A DNA stretch of 64,000 nucleotides from Palsa-504 sp963795795. Lineage in GTDB: Bacteria; Actinomycetota; Actinomycetes; Streptosporangiales; Streptosporangiaceae. Location: the NCBI GenBank assembly GCA_963795795.1, contig CAWCJS010000016.1, positions 62,001 to 126,000 on the forward strand. Direction: 5' to 3'. Both the position numbers and the translations under genes were made by a program. Positions 16,881 to 25,409 of the stretch are shown here, piece after piece (positions within the stretch are counted from its first letter, which is position 1; each line of letters begins with the position of its first letter). The notes under the pieces were generated by a model. It was not told the origin of the DNA. It saw only the letters and a program-made list of their open reading frames with translations, and did not search any database.

Positions 16881-17652
16881 GGCAAGAACCGCAGCCGAGT
16901 ACGGACATGACGTGATCCTGTTCGAACGCGACAGCCACCTAGGAGGGCAGCTGAGCACCGCCGCCCTAGCCCCCGACCGCCCCACCCTGCGCGGCTACGT
17001 CGAGTGGCTCGCCCGGTCACCAAGCCGCCTGCCCGTCGACGTCCACCTCAATACCGAAGCGACAGCCACGCTAGTCCGGCAAGCTCGTCCCCATATGGTG
17101 GTCATCGCGACCGGATCCCGGGACGAACTGCCCGCCGAAGCCCTGGCCTCTCCCGGACGCTCGGCGACCGACCGGGATCTGCTTACCAGGAGAGTAATCC
17201 CCAGACCTGGCTGGACCGTCCTGATCTACGACCTCGAAGGATCGATTCGCGGCTCAAGCGCAGCCCTGCTCGCACGACAGGCCGGCGCGTCAGTAGAACT
17301 GGTCACACCGCTAGCATCGCCATGCGCCGGCATCGACCCCTTCCAGCGCGGCCCCGTGCTCCGCGACCTGGCCACACGAAGAATTACCTGCCAGGCAGAA
17401 CTGCTCCTAGACCAGACCAAGGATGAGCCGCCTCACCTGGTGCACCGATGGACGCGAGAACGCCGGACCATCGCGGACGTCGACCTGATCGTCTACATCG
17501 GCCACCGGACCGCGCAAGACAGCCTCGGCCATGAACTATGCGCAGAACAGGCCCCATTCAAGGTCGAGATGATTGGCGACAGCGACTGCTACGCCCCACG
17601 TCGCCTGGTGGACGCGATATCGGAAGGCAGCCGCGCCGGAATGGCATCGTAA
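16880..17652 (+). pseudogene. C-terminal fragment of an FAD/NAD(P)-dependent oxidoreductase (2,4-dienoyl-CoA reductase type)
   Basis: Starting at the IS junction the plus strand reads AARTAAEYGHDVILFERDSHLGGQL, the end of an FAD-binding fold, and runs to a typical C-terminus GDSDCYAPRRLVDAISEGSRAGMA. This is the C-terminal flavin/NAD-binding half of old-yellow-enzyme-related oxidoreductases such as FadH or trimethylamine dehydrogenase. The N-terminal TIM barrel with its FMN and Fe-S sites is absent. The open frame continues upstream but there it is antisense to the transposase. The fragment has no start of its own and is judged a pseudogene created by the IS. Confidence 0.75.
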
Positions 17653-18056
17653 CGGCGCTGGCCCGCCTCGGCCTGCACGTTATCCTCGCCGAGCCTGGTG
17701 ACAGCAGCCCGCCGCCAGCTCCAGACACGCCGCCCCCGCCCGCCACCCCCGGCCAGGCCGCCTGACCCTCGCCGCACCTCACCAGCGGACCGCCAAAGCC
17801 GGCTCCGCCGGCGCTGCCGCGCGCCCGGCTGGGGTCCCCAAGTTTCGTCACAGCCAGACCACCACAATCGGCCGGCAGGTGGTTCGAGAGCCAGCCCGCC
17901 GGGACCTCTCAACGCTACGACCTGATTCACTGCCATCCCGGCCAGGCCGCAACGCGTACCTCAAGACTCAATCAGGCCGTCGTAGAGCGCTGAGTCCGCT
18001 GAGTCCGCTGAGGCCTGAGCTGGCTCACAATAGTACGCAGCTAGTTGGCGGGAAGA
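17653..18056. other. Non-coding gap
   Basis: No convincing gene is seen. Codon use in the open frames here is not protein-like. A short tandem CTGAGTCCG repeat lies at about 17993-18012, close to the end of the AraC-type gene. Confidence 0.5.
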
Positions 18057-19052
18057 TCAGGTGCGTAGCGTGTGGCTCGGTGGCACCTGGTACTGGTTCC
18101 GGTAGGCGGCGGCGAAGCTGGCGGGGCTGGTCCAGCCCCAGCGGCGGGCGATCTGGGCAACGGTAGCGCCCGCGGTGGGATCGGCGACTTGCAGTTGCCG
18201 GTGCGCGCGTTCCAGCCGGACCCGGCGCAGATAACCCGTGATGGTGGTGCCGTAGTGGCGGCGAAATGCGTACTGCAGCGCCCGGGGAGTCACGCCCGCG
18301 GCCGCAGCGATCTCGGTGACGGTGACGGGCCGCCCAGCATGAGCGTCAACGAACGCCGCCGCGCGGCGCACTGTTACCGGCGGCACGTGTCCCGGATCCG
18401 GGATGTGGGCGGAGCTCATCGTGGTGTTCGGGAAGGTTCCCAGCAGCACGGCGGCGGCCAGCCGGGCCATTTCCTGCGCCATGATCGGACTGATCTGCGT
18501 GATCCCAGAGCCGAGCAGCTGCCGGCAAGTGAACGCCACCGTCTGCGACCACGATACGCGGGCCTGGGCAGAGACCGGGGCGATGGACTCGAACCGCAGA
18601 TCCGCAGCGGACAAGCCCGTGTACTCCTCGGCTAGGTCGCTTACCACCGAGCGCGGAATCCGGAGCAGCGCGAACGCGCAGTCGTGCATGTCTGCCGTGT
18701 AGGGCAGGTCGGTAGGATCCAGGAGGACATCGCCGCGAACAAAGCGCCTCTCTTCCCGGTCCGTGGCCAGGATGCCGGTGCCGCTCAGGGTGACCAATCC
18801 GAAGAAATCATCGGGCGGGCTGACGCGGGCGTAGTAATCAAAGCCCTTGTAACGGACGACAGAAGCCTCCAGCGGGCCCGCGGTCACCGAGCGCGCGCCC
18901 GCGTCGACCTGGACTGGCTCAGCGCAGCGGAACCTCGGCCGGTGCTCGACAAACTGCCGGTTGATCAGGTCCGCGATCGCGTGCATGTCACGCGTGGCCA
19001 TCTCAGTGCGCTGGACCGGCACCGCCGTGGCATCCGTTGCCCTGCCTGCCAC
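18057..19052 (-). CDS. AraC-family transcriptional regulator
   Basis: A 331-residue regulator with an N-terminal cupin-like sensor domain (about residues 40-190, PPDDFFGLVTLSGTG) and a C-terminal AraC double HTH: GRPVTVTEIAAAAGVTPRALQYAFRRHYGTTITGYLRRVRLERAHRQL, with the second helix set in VAQIARRWGWTSPASFAAAYRNQY. The domain layout matches AraC_binding_2-type proteins of actinobacteria. It has no operon partner; its neighbours are a decayed flavoprotein and a small hypothetical gene, so the regulated genes are not evident. The start at 19052 is provisional because an internal ATG (residue 18 or 23) is also possible. Confidence 0.9.
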   Translation of the reverse strand: MAGRATDATAVPVQRTEMATRDMHAIADLINRQFVEHRPRFRCAEPVQVDAGARSVTAGPLEASVVRYKGFDYYARVSPPDDFFGLVTLSGTGILATDREERRFVRGDVLLDPTDLPYTADMHDCAFALLRIPRSVVSDLAEEYTGLSAADLRFESIAPVSAQARVSWSQTVAFTCRQLLGSGITQISPIMAQEMARLAAAVLLGTFPNTTMSSAHIPDPGHVPPVTVRRAAAFVDAHAGRPVTVTEIAAAAGVTPRALQYAFRRHYGTTITGYLRRVRLERAHRQLQVADPTAGATVAQIARRWGWTSPASFAAAYRNQYQVPPSHTLRT

Positions 19053-19193
19053 TCGACACCTCCGGCATTGCCCGCTCTAGTCACGCGATCAGACACACAC
19101 TGCCCTTATCAGCATACGAAGCTCCTGTCTGTCAGGCGAAACCGTACGCAAGCCAAGCTTGCCGGGCCGCACCCGGCAGTCAGTAATAGGCAG

Positions 19194-19529
19194 ATGAACC
19201 CAACCGAGCCGCCCCGCCCAGACCCCGATTCTGCTCCTTTCGAGAGCGATATCCGGGATGCGGACCGGAGCTGGCCGTTGGCAATCAGCCTCCTCACAGT
19301 CTGGCGAGCGACCGATCAAGCGCATTGGCGGCCTAAAGTGGCGCAGCGGCTCGCCGAAATAGCCGCGGAAGGCGGCCCGGCCGCGGTGGAGCAGGCCGCG
19401 CTTGGTCTGACCGAGATCGCTGGCATGTACCTGGAAATGTACGCGAACCGCATGAATGCATCGCCTGATGAAGTGCTTCAGTATGCCGCCGGGTGCTGGG
19501 GCCTGGCGCCGGGGGCTGGCGCTGGCTGA
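19194..19529 (+). CDS. Small hypothetical protein
   Basis: An ATG frame of 111 codons (MNPTEPPRPDPDSAPFESD...) has a Pro/Asp-rich start and a helical middle (VWRATDQAHWRPKVAQRLAEIAAEGGPAAVEQAALGLTEIAGMYLEMYANRM). Codon use is biased towards GC at third positions as in real genes here. No domain is recognised and the ribosome binding site is weak. It is divergent from the AraC-type gene at 19052, with 141 bases between them. Confidence 0.5.
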   Translation: MNPTEPPRPDPDSAPFESDIRDADRSWPLAISLLTVWRATDQAHWRPKVAQRLAEIAAEGGPAAVEQAALGLTEIAGMYLEMYANRMNASPDEVLQYAAGCWGLAPGAGAG

Positions 19530-19613
19530 GCATGTTGTCGTGCATCGCTGCCCAGGTTGCACGTGCGGTTTCCAGCTCAGCGGCCATGTGCCTGTGCGCC
19601 GGCTCTACCATCG

Positions 19614-20242
19614 TCAGCGGTTCCGGGAAGCTCCGAGCTGGCATCTCATCATCTCCAGGCCTATCTGACTCACCCGACCGTGGTACTGCTCAGCGGCAGC
19701 CTTGCTGGTATTGGCCGACACAAGATCATATGATCTAGGGCCAATATTGATCTCGCCATCTTTGCCCAAACTGCCCATTTCCGGAACAACTGTCAAACGT
19801 GCAAGCTCGTCAGCAATCAACGCGTCGTAGAGAATCGGATCTAGGACGTCGAGCCCCACCACTCCTAGAAAGGGAGACCCTATGCCGGTCAACCGGTCAT
19901 AGCCCGCATCGGACAACGCGCGGAAGGAAGAAGGGAGTTTTGTGTCGCGAGGACGCAGGTAAGGATAATCGAACCAGCTCCCCGGCGGAAACCGTCGTCC
20001 CTTCCCTCATGCTGGAGAAATTCGCGAGCAGCAAGTTGTCGTTCTGCTCGATAGCGAGGACTCTGCTCGTTACCTTCAGGAAGCCGGTCAAGGGCACTCC
20101 GCAGTTCCGTATCAGTCGGATACTTCATTTGCTCGGAGACCGCGCGCCGGACGTGCCGGGCTTCGGCATCGTATGCGACATCGGTCGCCACGCGGACCCC
20201 GGACAATTTCCTCAAGCTGGGCGGGTGTCGCGCCGGATCCAA
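19614..20242 (-). pseudogene. Possible decayed hypothetical gene, lower GC
   Basis: Base composition drops here relative to the surroundings. Protein-like stretches occur in three minus-strand frames in succession: KYPTDTELRSALDRLPEGN (about 20140), FLKVTSRVLAIEQNDNLLLANF (about 20050) and SDAGYDRLTGIGSPFLGVVG (19614-19916). This pattern suggests one foreign gene broken by frameshifts, but no family is recognised. An intact 100-codon gene at 19614-19916 starting with TTG is the alternative. Confidence 0.3.
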
Positions 20243-20277
20243 CGTTAGTCAAGATTTCCAGCACTATCGTGAGAAGG

Positions 20278-21035
20278 CTGTGGGGTTCCAGAACTCGGCC
20301 GCCGGTCCTGACCTGGGCCTTTAGGCGACCCGCTGATATTCGCTGAGGAGGCCGCCGAGGACGGGCCGACGCCGGGTCCGCGCCTGGGAGAGGCCGGCGA
20401 CAGAGCGGTCGGGCCAGGGCGGGCGGAGTTGGCGGCCGCGATGGGGGCGTCGTTGTAGTGAGCCTCATACCGGGCCAGGATCGTCCGCGGATGCCGCTGG
20501 CCGAAGATCAGCATCCGGTCGGTGACCTCGGTCCGGGCAGTGAGCACGAATCTTTCCCCATAGGCATTCGCGCGAGGGCTCCGGGGCGGGATCGTCACGG
20601 CCTCGATACCGGCGCCGGCCAGGACTGCGCCGGATGCCCCGGTGAACTGCCCTGCCCGGCCCGGTCACGGACCAGGAACCGGAAATCCCCGGCGCGATCG
20701 CCGGGATCCATCAGGAGATTGCGGATCTGCTGGGCGGTCCACGGCCCGTCCGGGTTTGCGGTCACTCCCAGGATATGCGCATATCGGGAGCCGACCTCGA
20801 TCACGAACAGGCAGTACAGGCGCTGAAGGGTCACCGCGCAGTCCACGTGGAAGAAGTCAGCCGCGAGCATCGTCGGGGCCTGCGTGTGCAGGAACTGCCG
20901 CCACGTCGTGTCGGTGCGCCGCCTGGGCGCCGGAGGGATCTTCAGCGCCGCGTGGACCCGGCGGATCGTCGATGCGCTGACCCGGTGGCCGAGCTTGAGC
21001 AGCTCACCCTGGATTCTCTTGTATCCCCAGCGCTA
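20278..21035 (-). mobile_element. Degenerate IS remnant with broken transposase
   Basis: The left terminal repeat CTGTGGGGTTCCAGAAC is at 20278-20294. Minus-strand pieces of an rve-type transposase follow in different frames: TIPPRSPRANAYGERFV, PWTAQQIRNLLMDPGDRAGDFRFLVRDRAGQ, and further right LAADFFHVDCAVTLQRLYCLFVIEVGSRYAHILG, the first catalytic Asp region. Frameshifts separate the pieces and the right end is lost. Two tandem copies of CTACTGAGAACAAA mark the right edge near 21033-21062. It is the same subfamily as the remnant at 32690-33388. Confidence 0.75.
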
Positions 21036-21132
21036 CTGAGAACAAAGCTACTGAGAACAAACAAGCGGCAGCATCCGAGCGCAACATGCGGACCTGTCTG
21101 GCAGAGACACGGAGCGACCGCACATGGTTGAT

Positions 21133-21248
21133 ATGCCTGTGATCGTGAGGCACCAGGATCGAGGCGCGCTGCGCCGCGATCACAGGCATGATCAGGCATT
21201 ATGCCGAGCCCGAAGGGCGATGTGATCTTTGATCACCGGCATAATGCC
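21133..21248. repeat. Nested inverted repeats downstream of vapC
   Basis: Two pairs of perfect arms are present. ATGCCTGTGATCG (21133-21145) pairs with CGATCACAGGCAT (21177-21189). GGCATTATGCCG (21195-21206) pairs with CGGCATAATGCC (21237-21248), each arm being itself nearly palindromic. The structure ends 34 bases before the vapC stop codon. It could serve as a terminator for the minus-strand vapBC transcript, but there is no T-run; a REP-like or small mobile element is an alternative. Confidence 0.5.
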
Positions 21249-21282
21249 GCTGTTCGTGTACGGAGGGCAGACGAGCGGCGGG

Positions 21283-21660
21283 TTAGACCGGGACGAGCTC
21301 TACGTGAATCTCGGCTGCTTCCGCAAGTGCGCGCAGGTCGCCGGGATCAGAGGTGAGGATGTCGTCGCCGTCGGCTGCCAGGCACACCACAGTGGCATCA
21401 ATGGCATCGGACTGGCCGCTGCGGGCGAGCAGCATCCCGGCTCGCCGTCCCAGCCTGTCGTCGACGGGAGCGACGTCGGTGCCGGCAAGGAGCCGGGCTA
21501 CGGGCACCTGCCGTCCGCTACCGCCGCGCCAGACCTGGGCGACCACGCCGCCGCTGGTGACCGGCGGGCGTCCGGCGAGACGCTCGCGCTTGACCAGCGC
21601 GACGACGTCACGGTTACCGCGTTCGACGGCAACGAATGCTCCTGTGTCCAGGACGAGCAT
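21283..21660 (-). CDS. vapC: PIN-domain ribonuclease toxin, VapC-like
   Basis: A 125-residue PIN-domain protein. The acidic residues that bind Mg2+ in VapC enzymes are visible: the N-terminal Asp in LVLDTGAF, Glu in VAVERGN, Asp in SDAIDATVV and Asp in LTSDPGDLRAL. VapC toxins are RNases acting on tRNA or rRNA. The start codon shares one base with the stop of the upstream antitoxin gene (TGATG), the usual coupled arrangement. The catalytic set looks intact. Confidence 0.88.
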   Translation of the reverse strand: MLVLDTGAFVAVERGNRDVVALVKRERLAGRPPVTSGGVVAQVWRGGSGRQVPVARLLAGTDVAPVDDRLGRRAGMLLARSGQSDAIDATVVCLAADGDDILTSDPGDLRALAEAAEIHVELVPV

Positions 21661-21974
21661 CAGGCAGCTCCCCGGCCGTGCTGCGCCGGCCCGGGTGAGC
21701 GCCGTTCCGGGGTGCCCCTGACTACGATGGCTCGCTCGCGTGCCCGCCGGGCGGCGTCCCGCATCTCATCGTCGGTGATTTCCCCGTGCTCGGCCTCGTA
21801 GGCGGCCAGGAACTCATCCAGGGCCAGCAGCCGCCGGTCGTGATCGGCCTTCAGCCGAAGGGCGTCATTGACCCAGGCGCTTATGCTCTCGGCGTGGCCT
21901 CCGGTGACAGCCTGCTGTGCCGCAGCCACCAGCTCGGCGTCTACCGAGGCCGAGAGCCGCCGCTTGGTAGTCAT
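21660..21974 (-). CDS. Ribbon-helix-helix-type antitoxin of the VapBC pair
   Basis: A 104-residue protein beginning MTTKRRLSASVDAELVAAAQQAV, a ribbon-helix-helix-like start with SISAWVNDALRLKAD forming the second helix. The C-terminal half is charged (DEFLAAYEAEHGEITDDEMRDAARRARERA), as in antitoxin segments that wrap the PIN domain. Gene order (antitoxin first, 1-base overlap with toxin) supports the call. It would neutralise the PIN toxin and repress the shared promoter in 21975-22150. Confidence 0.8.
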   Translation of the reverse strand: MTTKRRLSASVDAELVAAAQQAVTGGHAESISAWVNDALRLKADHDRRLLALDEFLAAYEAEHGEITDDEMRDAARRARERAIVVRGTPERRSPGPAQHGRGAA

Positions 21975-22243
21975 ACGTTCATGCTACATCTCGCCTACGA
22001 TTGTAGGAACATTTGGCTATCGGCCTTCGTGCTGCGGAGCCTGACGCGCTCGCGCCTGCGGCTACATCGTCAGTTCCTTCACGGAACGCATCCGGTCATG
22101 CCGCGCATGGTCGAGCCGCTATGGTCACAGCGTTGACGGCGTGACGGAACACTCAGAGAGTGGCGAGCAGTGCCGCACCGATTTCTGGAGGCGCCGCGGG
22201 ATGGCGGGCGGCTGTCAGCGTGGCGAAAGTATTCCAGATGCGT

Positions 22244-23092
22244 CTAATCCGGAAGACCCGGCCGCTGCCGGCTGACGGGAAGGTCGCCCAGGTGCGATGT
22301 GAGCATGTTCGCCAGGCGCGCGAGTTCGGCCGCCGCGGAATCGATGACCTGCTGGGCTACCGGATCGTTTCCTGTGTCCGCTGCGGCCGCTACGACGGGT
22401 GCCAGCTGAGCGAGTACGAGCCGGTCACCTGGGTCTTGGTAGATGCGGGCCATGAGCTCATCGAGGCTGCAGCCGGCGGCGGAGGTCAGGTACTCAGACA
22501 GTGCGGTCGCCGGGCCGGAGTGATCGGCTGCTGCCAACGCCGCCCGGAGGCCTTGGTTGCCGATCCAGTAGCCCGACCCTTCATCGCCAAGGAGATACCC
22601 GTACCCCCCTGCCTGTGTCAGGGGTGGACAGTAACCTCCCATAGCCACCGACCCGGTCCCGCCGATAACCACGATGCCAGGGGCGCCGAGAAACGCGCCG
22701 AGCCAGGCGGCCACGGAATCAGTCGCCACGCGGACACGCGAGTCAGTGATCGTTTCCAGGTCGGTCACAAGTTGTGCGCCCAGCGCAGCATGACGGCCGA
22801 TCCCGGGAAGGCCGATTCCGGCCGCGTCCACACGATGAGCCAGGAGCAGCTCGGCAAGTACCGTTCCGGCTTGCCCGTGCAGGAGCGCGTTGAGGGGCGG
22901 CCCGCAGTAGTGCCGCTCGATAGTCCCGTTCACGATGAGCACGGCCCTGCTTCCGGTACCGCCAGCATCGACGCCGAGTACCGTGCCGTGCCGGGCGAGC
23001 AGACCTGCCGCAGCGGCAGGCAATGTCTGCTGGTCATAGTGCTCGCTGCGGAAAGGCTCGCCGAGCCACCAGTGCTCGAGGTCCATTGCCAC
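22244..23092 (-). CDS. BadF/BadG-type N-acetyl-sugar kinase, C-terminus frameshifted
   Basis: The ASKHA-fold kinase of the BadF/BadG/BcrA/BcrD family is recognised by the phosphate-1 loop VLGVDAGGTGSRAVL (around residue 40), IGLPGIG, the VATDSVAAWLGAF segment, VVIGGTGSVAMG and LGDEGSGYWIG. The family includes eukaryotic-type GlcNAc kinase and the clostridial MurNAc/GlcNAc kinase MurK. The frame stops at 22244 within the expected C-terminal domain. One base over, the minus strand continues GRVFRIRRIWNTFATLTAARH to a TGA at 22153, so a single-base frameshift near 22265 has removed about 40 residues. It follows the MurQ-NagA gene by 14 bases and would phosphorylate the incoming sugar if functional. 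Confidence 0.82.
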   Translation of the reverse strand: MAMDLEHWWLGEPFRSEHYDQQTLPAAAAGLLARHGTVLGVDAGGTGSRAVLIVNGTIERHYCGPPLNALLHGQAGTVLAELLLAHRVDAAGIGLPGIGRHAALGAQLVTDLETITDSRVRVATDSVAAWLGAFLGAPGIVVIGGTGSVAMGGYCPPLTQAGGYGYLLGDEGSGYWIGNQGLRAALAAADHSGPATALSEYLTSAAGCSLDELMARIYQDPGDRLVLAQLAPVVAAAADTGNDPVAQQVIDSAAAELARLANMLTSHLGDLPVSRQRPGLPD

Positions 23093-23106
23093 CGGGTTCC
23101 GGTTAC

Positions 23107-25152
23107 CTAGAGTTCCCGGCCCGCGCGCAGGACACGCTCGACCACCAGGTCTTCGGTCAGGACAATGAGGTCGGCTCGCTGTCCCTCGGACAGGGTTCCC
23201 GCGGAAGGCTGGCCGATGAGGGCGGCCGGCCGGTGAGTTACGGACGCGAGCGCTGTCGCCGGGTCGATGCCGAGCAGTCCGAGGTTGGCCAGGCCCTCGG
23301 CGAGGCTCGAAACCGCTCCCGCGATGGTGCCGTCGGCACGGCGTGCCACTCCGCCAGCCACGCTGACCGGCACCTCGCCTAGATCAGCCGTCGGCTGGTC
23401 GGTTCGCGCTGCCGCTGTCGTATCGCTGACGAGGATGCAGCGGCCAGGCGCGCAGGCGAAGGCTAGCTTGATCATCTCGGCCGCGACATGCCTGGCATCA
23501 GCGATCAGCTGGATGGCGATGCCTGGGGTGGTCAGCGCTGCTGCGGCTGTGCCCGGCTGCCGGGCCGACAGAGGTTCCATCCCGTTGAAGATATGGGTAA
23601 CCGCCCGGGCGCCGGCCTGGAAGGCGTGGTGCGCCTGCGCCGCGGACGCTGCAGTATGCCCGAGAGAGACGACGGCGCCGCGCCGGATGCACACTCCGAT
23701 GAGGTCGGCCGATCCCGGCAGTTCCGGAGCCAGCGTAACCATGCGCACGAAACCGGATTCCAGCAGGTCGGACAGGATAGCGGGGTCTGGGGCGAGCAAT
23801 CGCGTGACCGGATGGGTGCCAGACCTGCTCGCAGACAGGAATGGTCCCTCGAGATGAACCCCGAGGACGCGCGCGGCCTGCGTGGTTTGCTGAGACGCGA
23901 GCCGGCTGAGCCGGGTGACGGCCTCGCGCGTGCGCTCCGGATCCCCGGAGATGAGGGTGGGAAGGTAGGCGAAGATCCCCTCGCGCAGCAGCGCGGTTCC
24001 GATCGTGGCCAGCCCTTCCGCGTCCGCAGCGGCGGCATCCACTCCCGCGTACCCGTTGACCTGCAGGTCCACCAGGCCGGGGGCGGCAATCCCCCGGCCC
24101 TTCCCCGGCAAGCCGAAGGCGACGATTTCATCCCCGGAAATTGCCACGTCCCCGGGGATGAGGGACTTCCCGGTGAAGGCCGCGGCTACGCCCAGGCGCT
24201 TCCACGGCCCCGACTTGCCTGCGGGACCTACCCGTCCGGACACGAGTGTGACCGCCGGGCGCAACCGCCCGCCGGTCCGCTGCAGGACCTGCTTGGCCTC
24301 GCTGTCCGAGGCGGCCCCGAGAAGCAGGAGCGTCGCCTCCTTGATGCTCCAGTTGGCATCACGGAGCGCGGAGATGGACTGCTCTGCGGTGGCGCCGGTG
24401 ATCTGGGCGACGATGCGGGCCGCGCGGTCACGCAATTTGTCGTTCGTGGTCCGGAGCTCGACCATGAGGTTCCCGTAGGTGCGACCCAGCCTGATCATGA
24501 CCGCAGTCGAGAGAATGTTGAGGACCACCTTCTGGGCGGTCCCCGCATTAAGCCTGGTGGAACCGGCGATAACCTCCGGGCCTACCGGGATCTCGATCGG
24601 CAGGTAGGCAACGCGGCTCAGAGCCGACGACTCGTTACAGGCGATGCCTATCGTCAGGGCACCTTCGGTGTTGGCCGTGTCGATGGCGCCGAGGACATAC
24701 GGTGTCCGTCCGCTCGCTGAAATACCCACCACGGCATCGTGGCGGGTCAGCATGAGGTCGACCATCGCCTGCCTCCCGGCGGCTGCGTCGTCCTCGGCGG
24801 TCTCGACCGCCTGACTGGCAGCGTCAGGGCCGCCGGCCAGGACAGCGACGATACGGCCGGGTGGCAGGCCGAACGTCGGCCCGGCCTCAGCTGCATCCAG
24901 CATGCCCAGGCGCCCGGCCGTGCCGGCGCCCACGTAAATGAGCCTCCCGCCAGCTTCCAGGCGGCCTGACAGCGCGGATACCGCGGCGCAGATCGCCTTG
25001 TACGCTCCGGCTATGGCATCGGGCACGCGCCGGACATCTGCGCACAGCAGACCTACGAGGTCGTCCAAGGGCAGCAGGTCCAGGTCCGCAAACTCGGGCT
25101 GGGCTCGCTCGGTGGCGAGTTGATGCAGTGCCTCTTGGTCACTCGGCAGCAC
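23107..25152 (-). CDS. MurQ-NagA fusion: MurNAc-6-phosphate etherase and GlcNAc-6-phosphate deacetylase
   Basis: Residues 1 to about 300 are MurQ: a sugar-isomerase domain with YVGAGTAGRLGMLDAAE, Glu89 and Glu120 at the positions of the catalytic and base glutamates, and GISASGRTPYVLGA. From about residue 325 the chain is NagA: DLQVNGYAGVD, VHLEGPFLS (metal Glu), LGHTAASAAQAH and VTHIFNGMEPL histidines, and the catalytic Asp in ILVSDTTAAA. MurQ releases D-lactate to give GlcNAc-6-phosphate, which NagA then deacetylates, so two consecutive steps sit in one polypeptide. GTG at 25152 has AGGGAG upstream. The kinase gene follows. The operator-like palindrome at 25298 lies 146 bases upstream. Confidence 0.92.
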   Translation of the reverse strand: MLPSDQEALHQLATERAQPEFADLDLLPLDDLVGLLCADVRRVPDAIAGAYKAICAAVSALSGRLEAGGRLIYVGAGTAGRLGMLDAAEAGPTFGLPPGRIVAVLAGGPDAASQAVETAEDDAAAGRQAMVDLMLTRHDAVVGISASGRTPYVLGAIDTANTEGALTIGIACNESSALSRVAYLPIEIPVGPEVIAGSTRLNAGTAQKVVLNILSTAVMIRLGRTYGNLMVELRTTNDKLRDRAARIVAQITGATAEQSISALRDANWSIKEATLLLLGAASDSEAKQVLQRTGGRLRPAVTLVSGRVGPAGKSGPWKRLGVAAAFTGKSLIPGDVAISGDEIVAFGLPGKGRGIAAPGLVDLQVNGYAGVDAAAADAEGLATIGTALLREGIFAYLPTLISGDPERTREAVTRLSRLASQQTTQAARVLGVHLEGPFLSASRSGTHPVTRLLAPDPAILSDLLESGFVRMVTLAPELPGSADLIGVCIRRGAVVSLGHTAASAAQAHHAFQAGARAVTHIFNGMEPLSARQPGTAAAALTTPGIAIQLIADARHVAAEMIKLAFACAPGRCILVSDTTAAARTDQPTADLGEVPVSVAGGVARRADGTIAGAVSSLAEGLANLGLLGIDPATALASVTHRPAALIGQPSAGTLSEGQRADLIVLTEDLVVERVLRAGREL

Positions 25153-25297
25153 GCTGACTCCCTGGCACTAGAGAGGGAACGGCTCGCGGCCGTGAACCGG
25201 CGCGGCGCTGGAAGATCCGCTGGGTGCCGCGGTTAGCCGGGTCATCATCCACGCGTGTTGACCTCTTGACGACGAAGGCCGATCGGTAGGAGACTCA

Positions 25298-25311
25298 GTA
25301 TAACCTTATAC
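25298..25311. promoter_or_regulatory. Palindrome GTATAACCTTATAC, candidate GntR operator
   Basis: The arms GTATAA and TTATAC are exact inverted repeats around a CC centre. The site is in the AT-rich divergent promoter region between the MurQ-NagA gene (start 25152) and the glycosidase-like gene (start 25410). It has the size and symmetry expected of a GntR/HutC-family operator, and a GntR/UTRA gene ends the same cluster. Binding is inferred. Confidence 0.5.
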
Positions 25312-25409
25312 GGATTGGAGTCATATGGCTAATCTGGCGACCGCCGAGATCGTCGATCCCAGTAGCGTACGACGGCGCCCCCTGGCCGACTCCGGAAGGG
25401 CCCCCTGCC

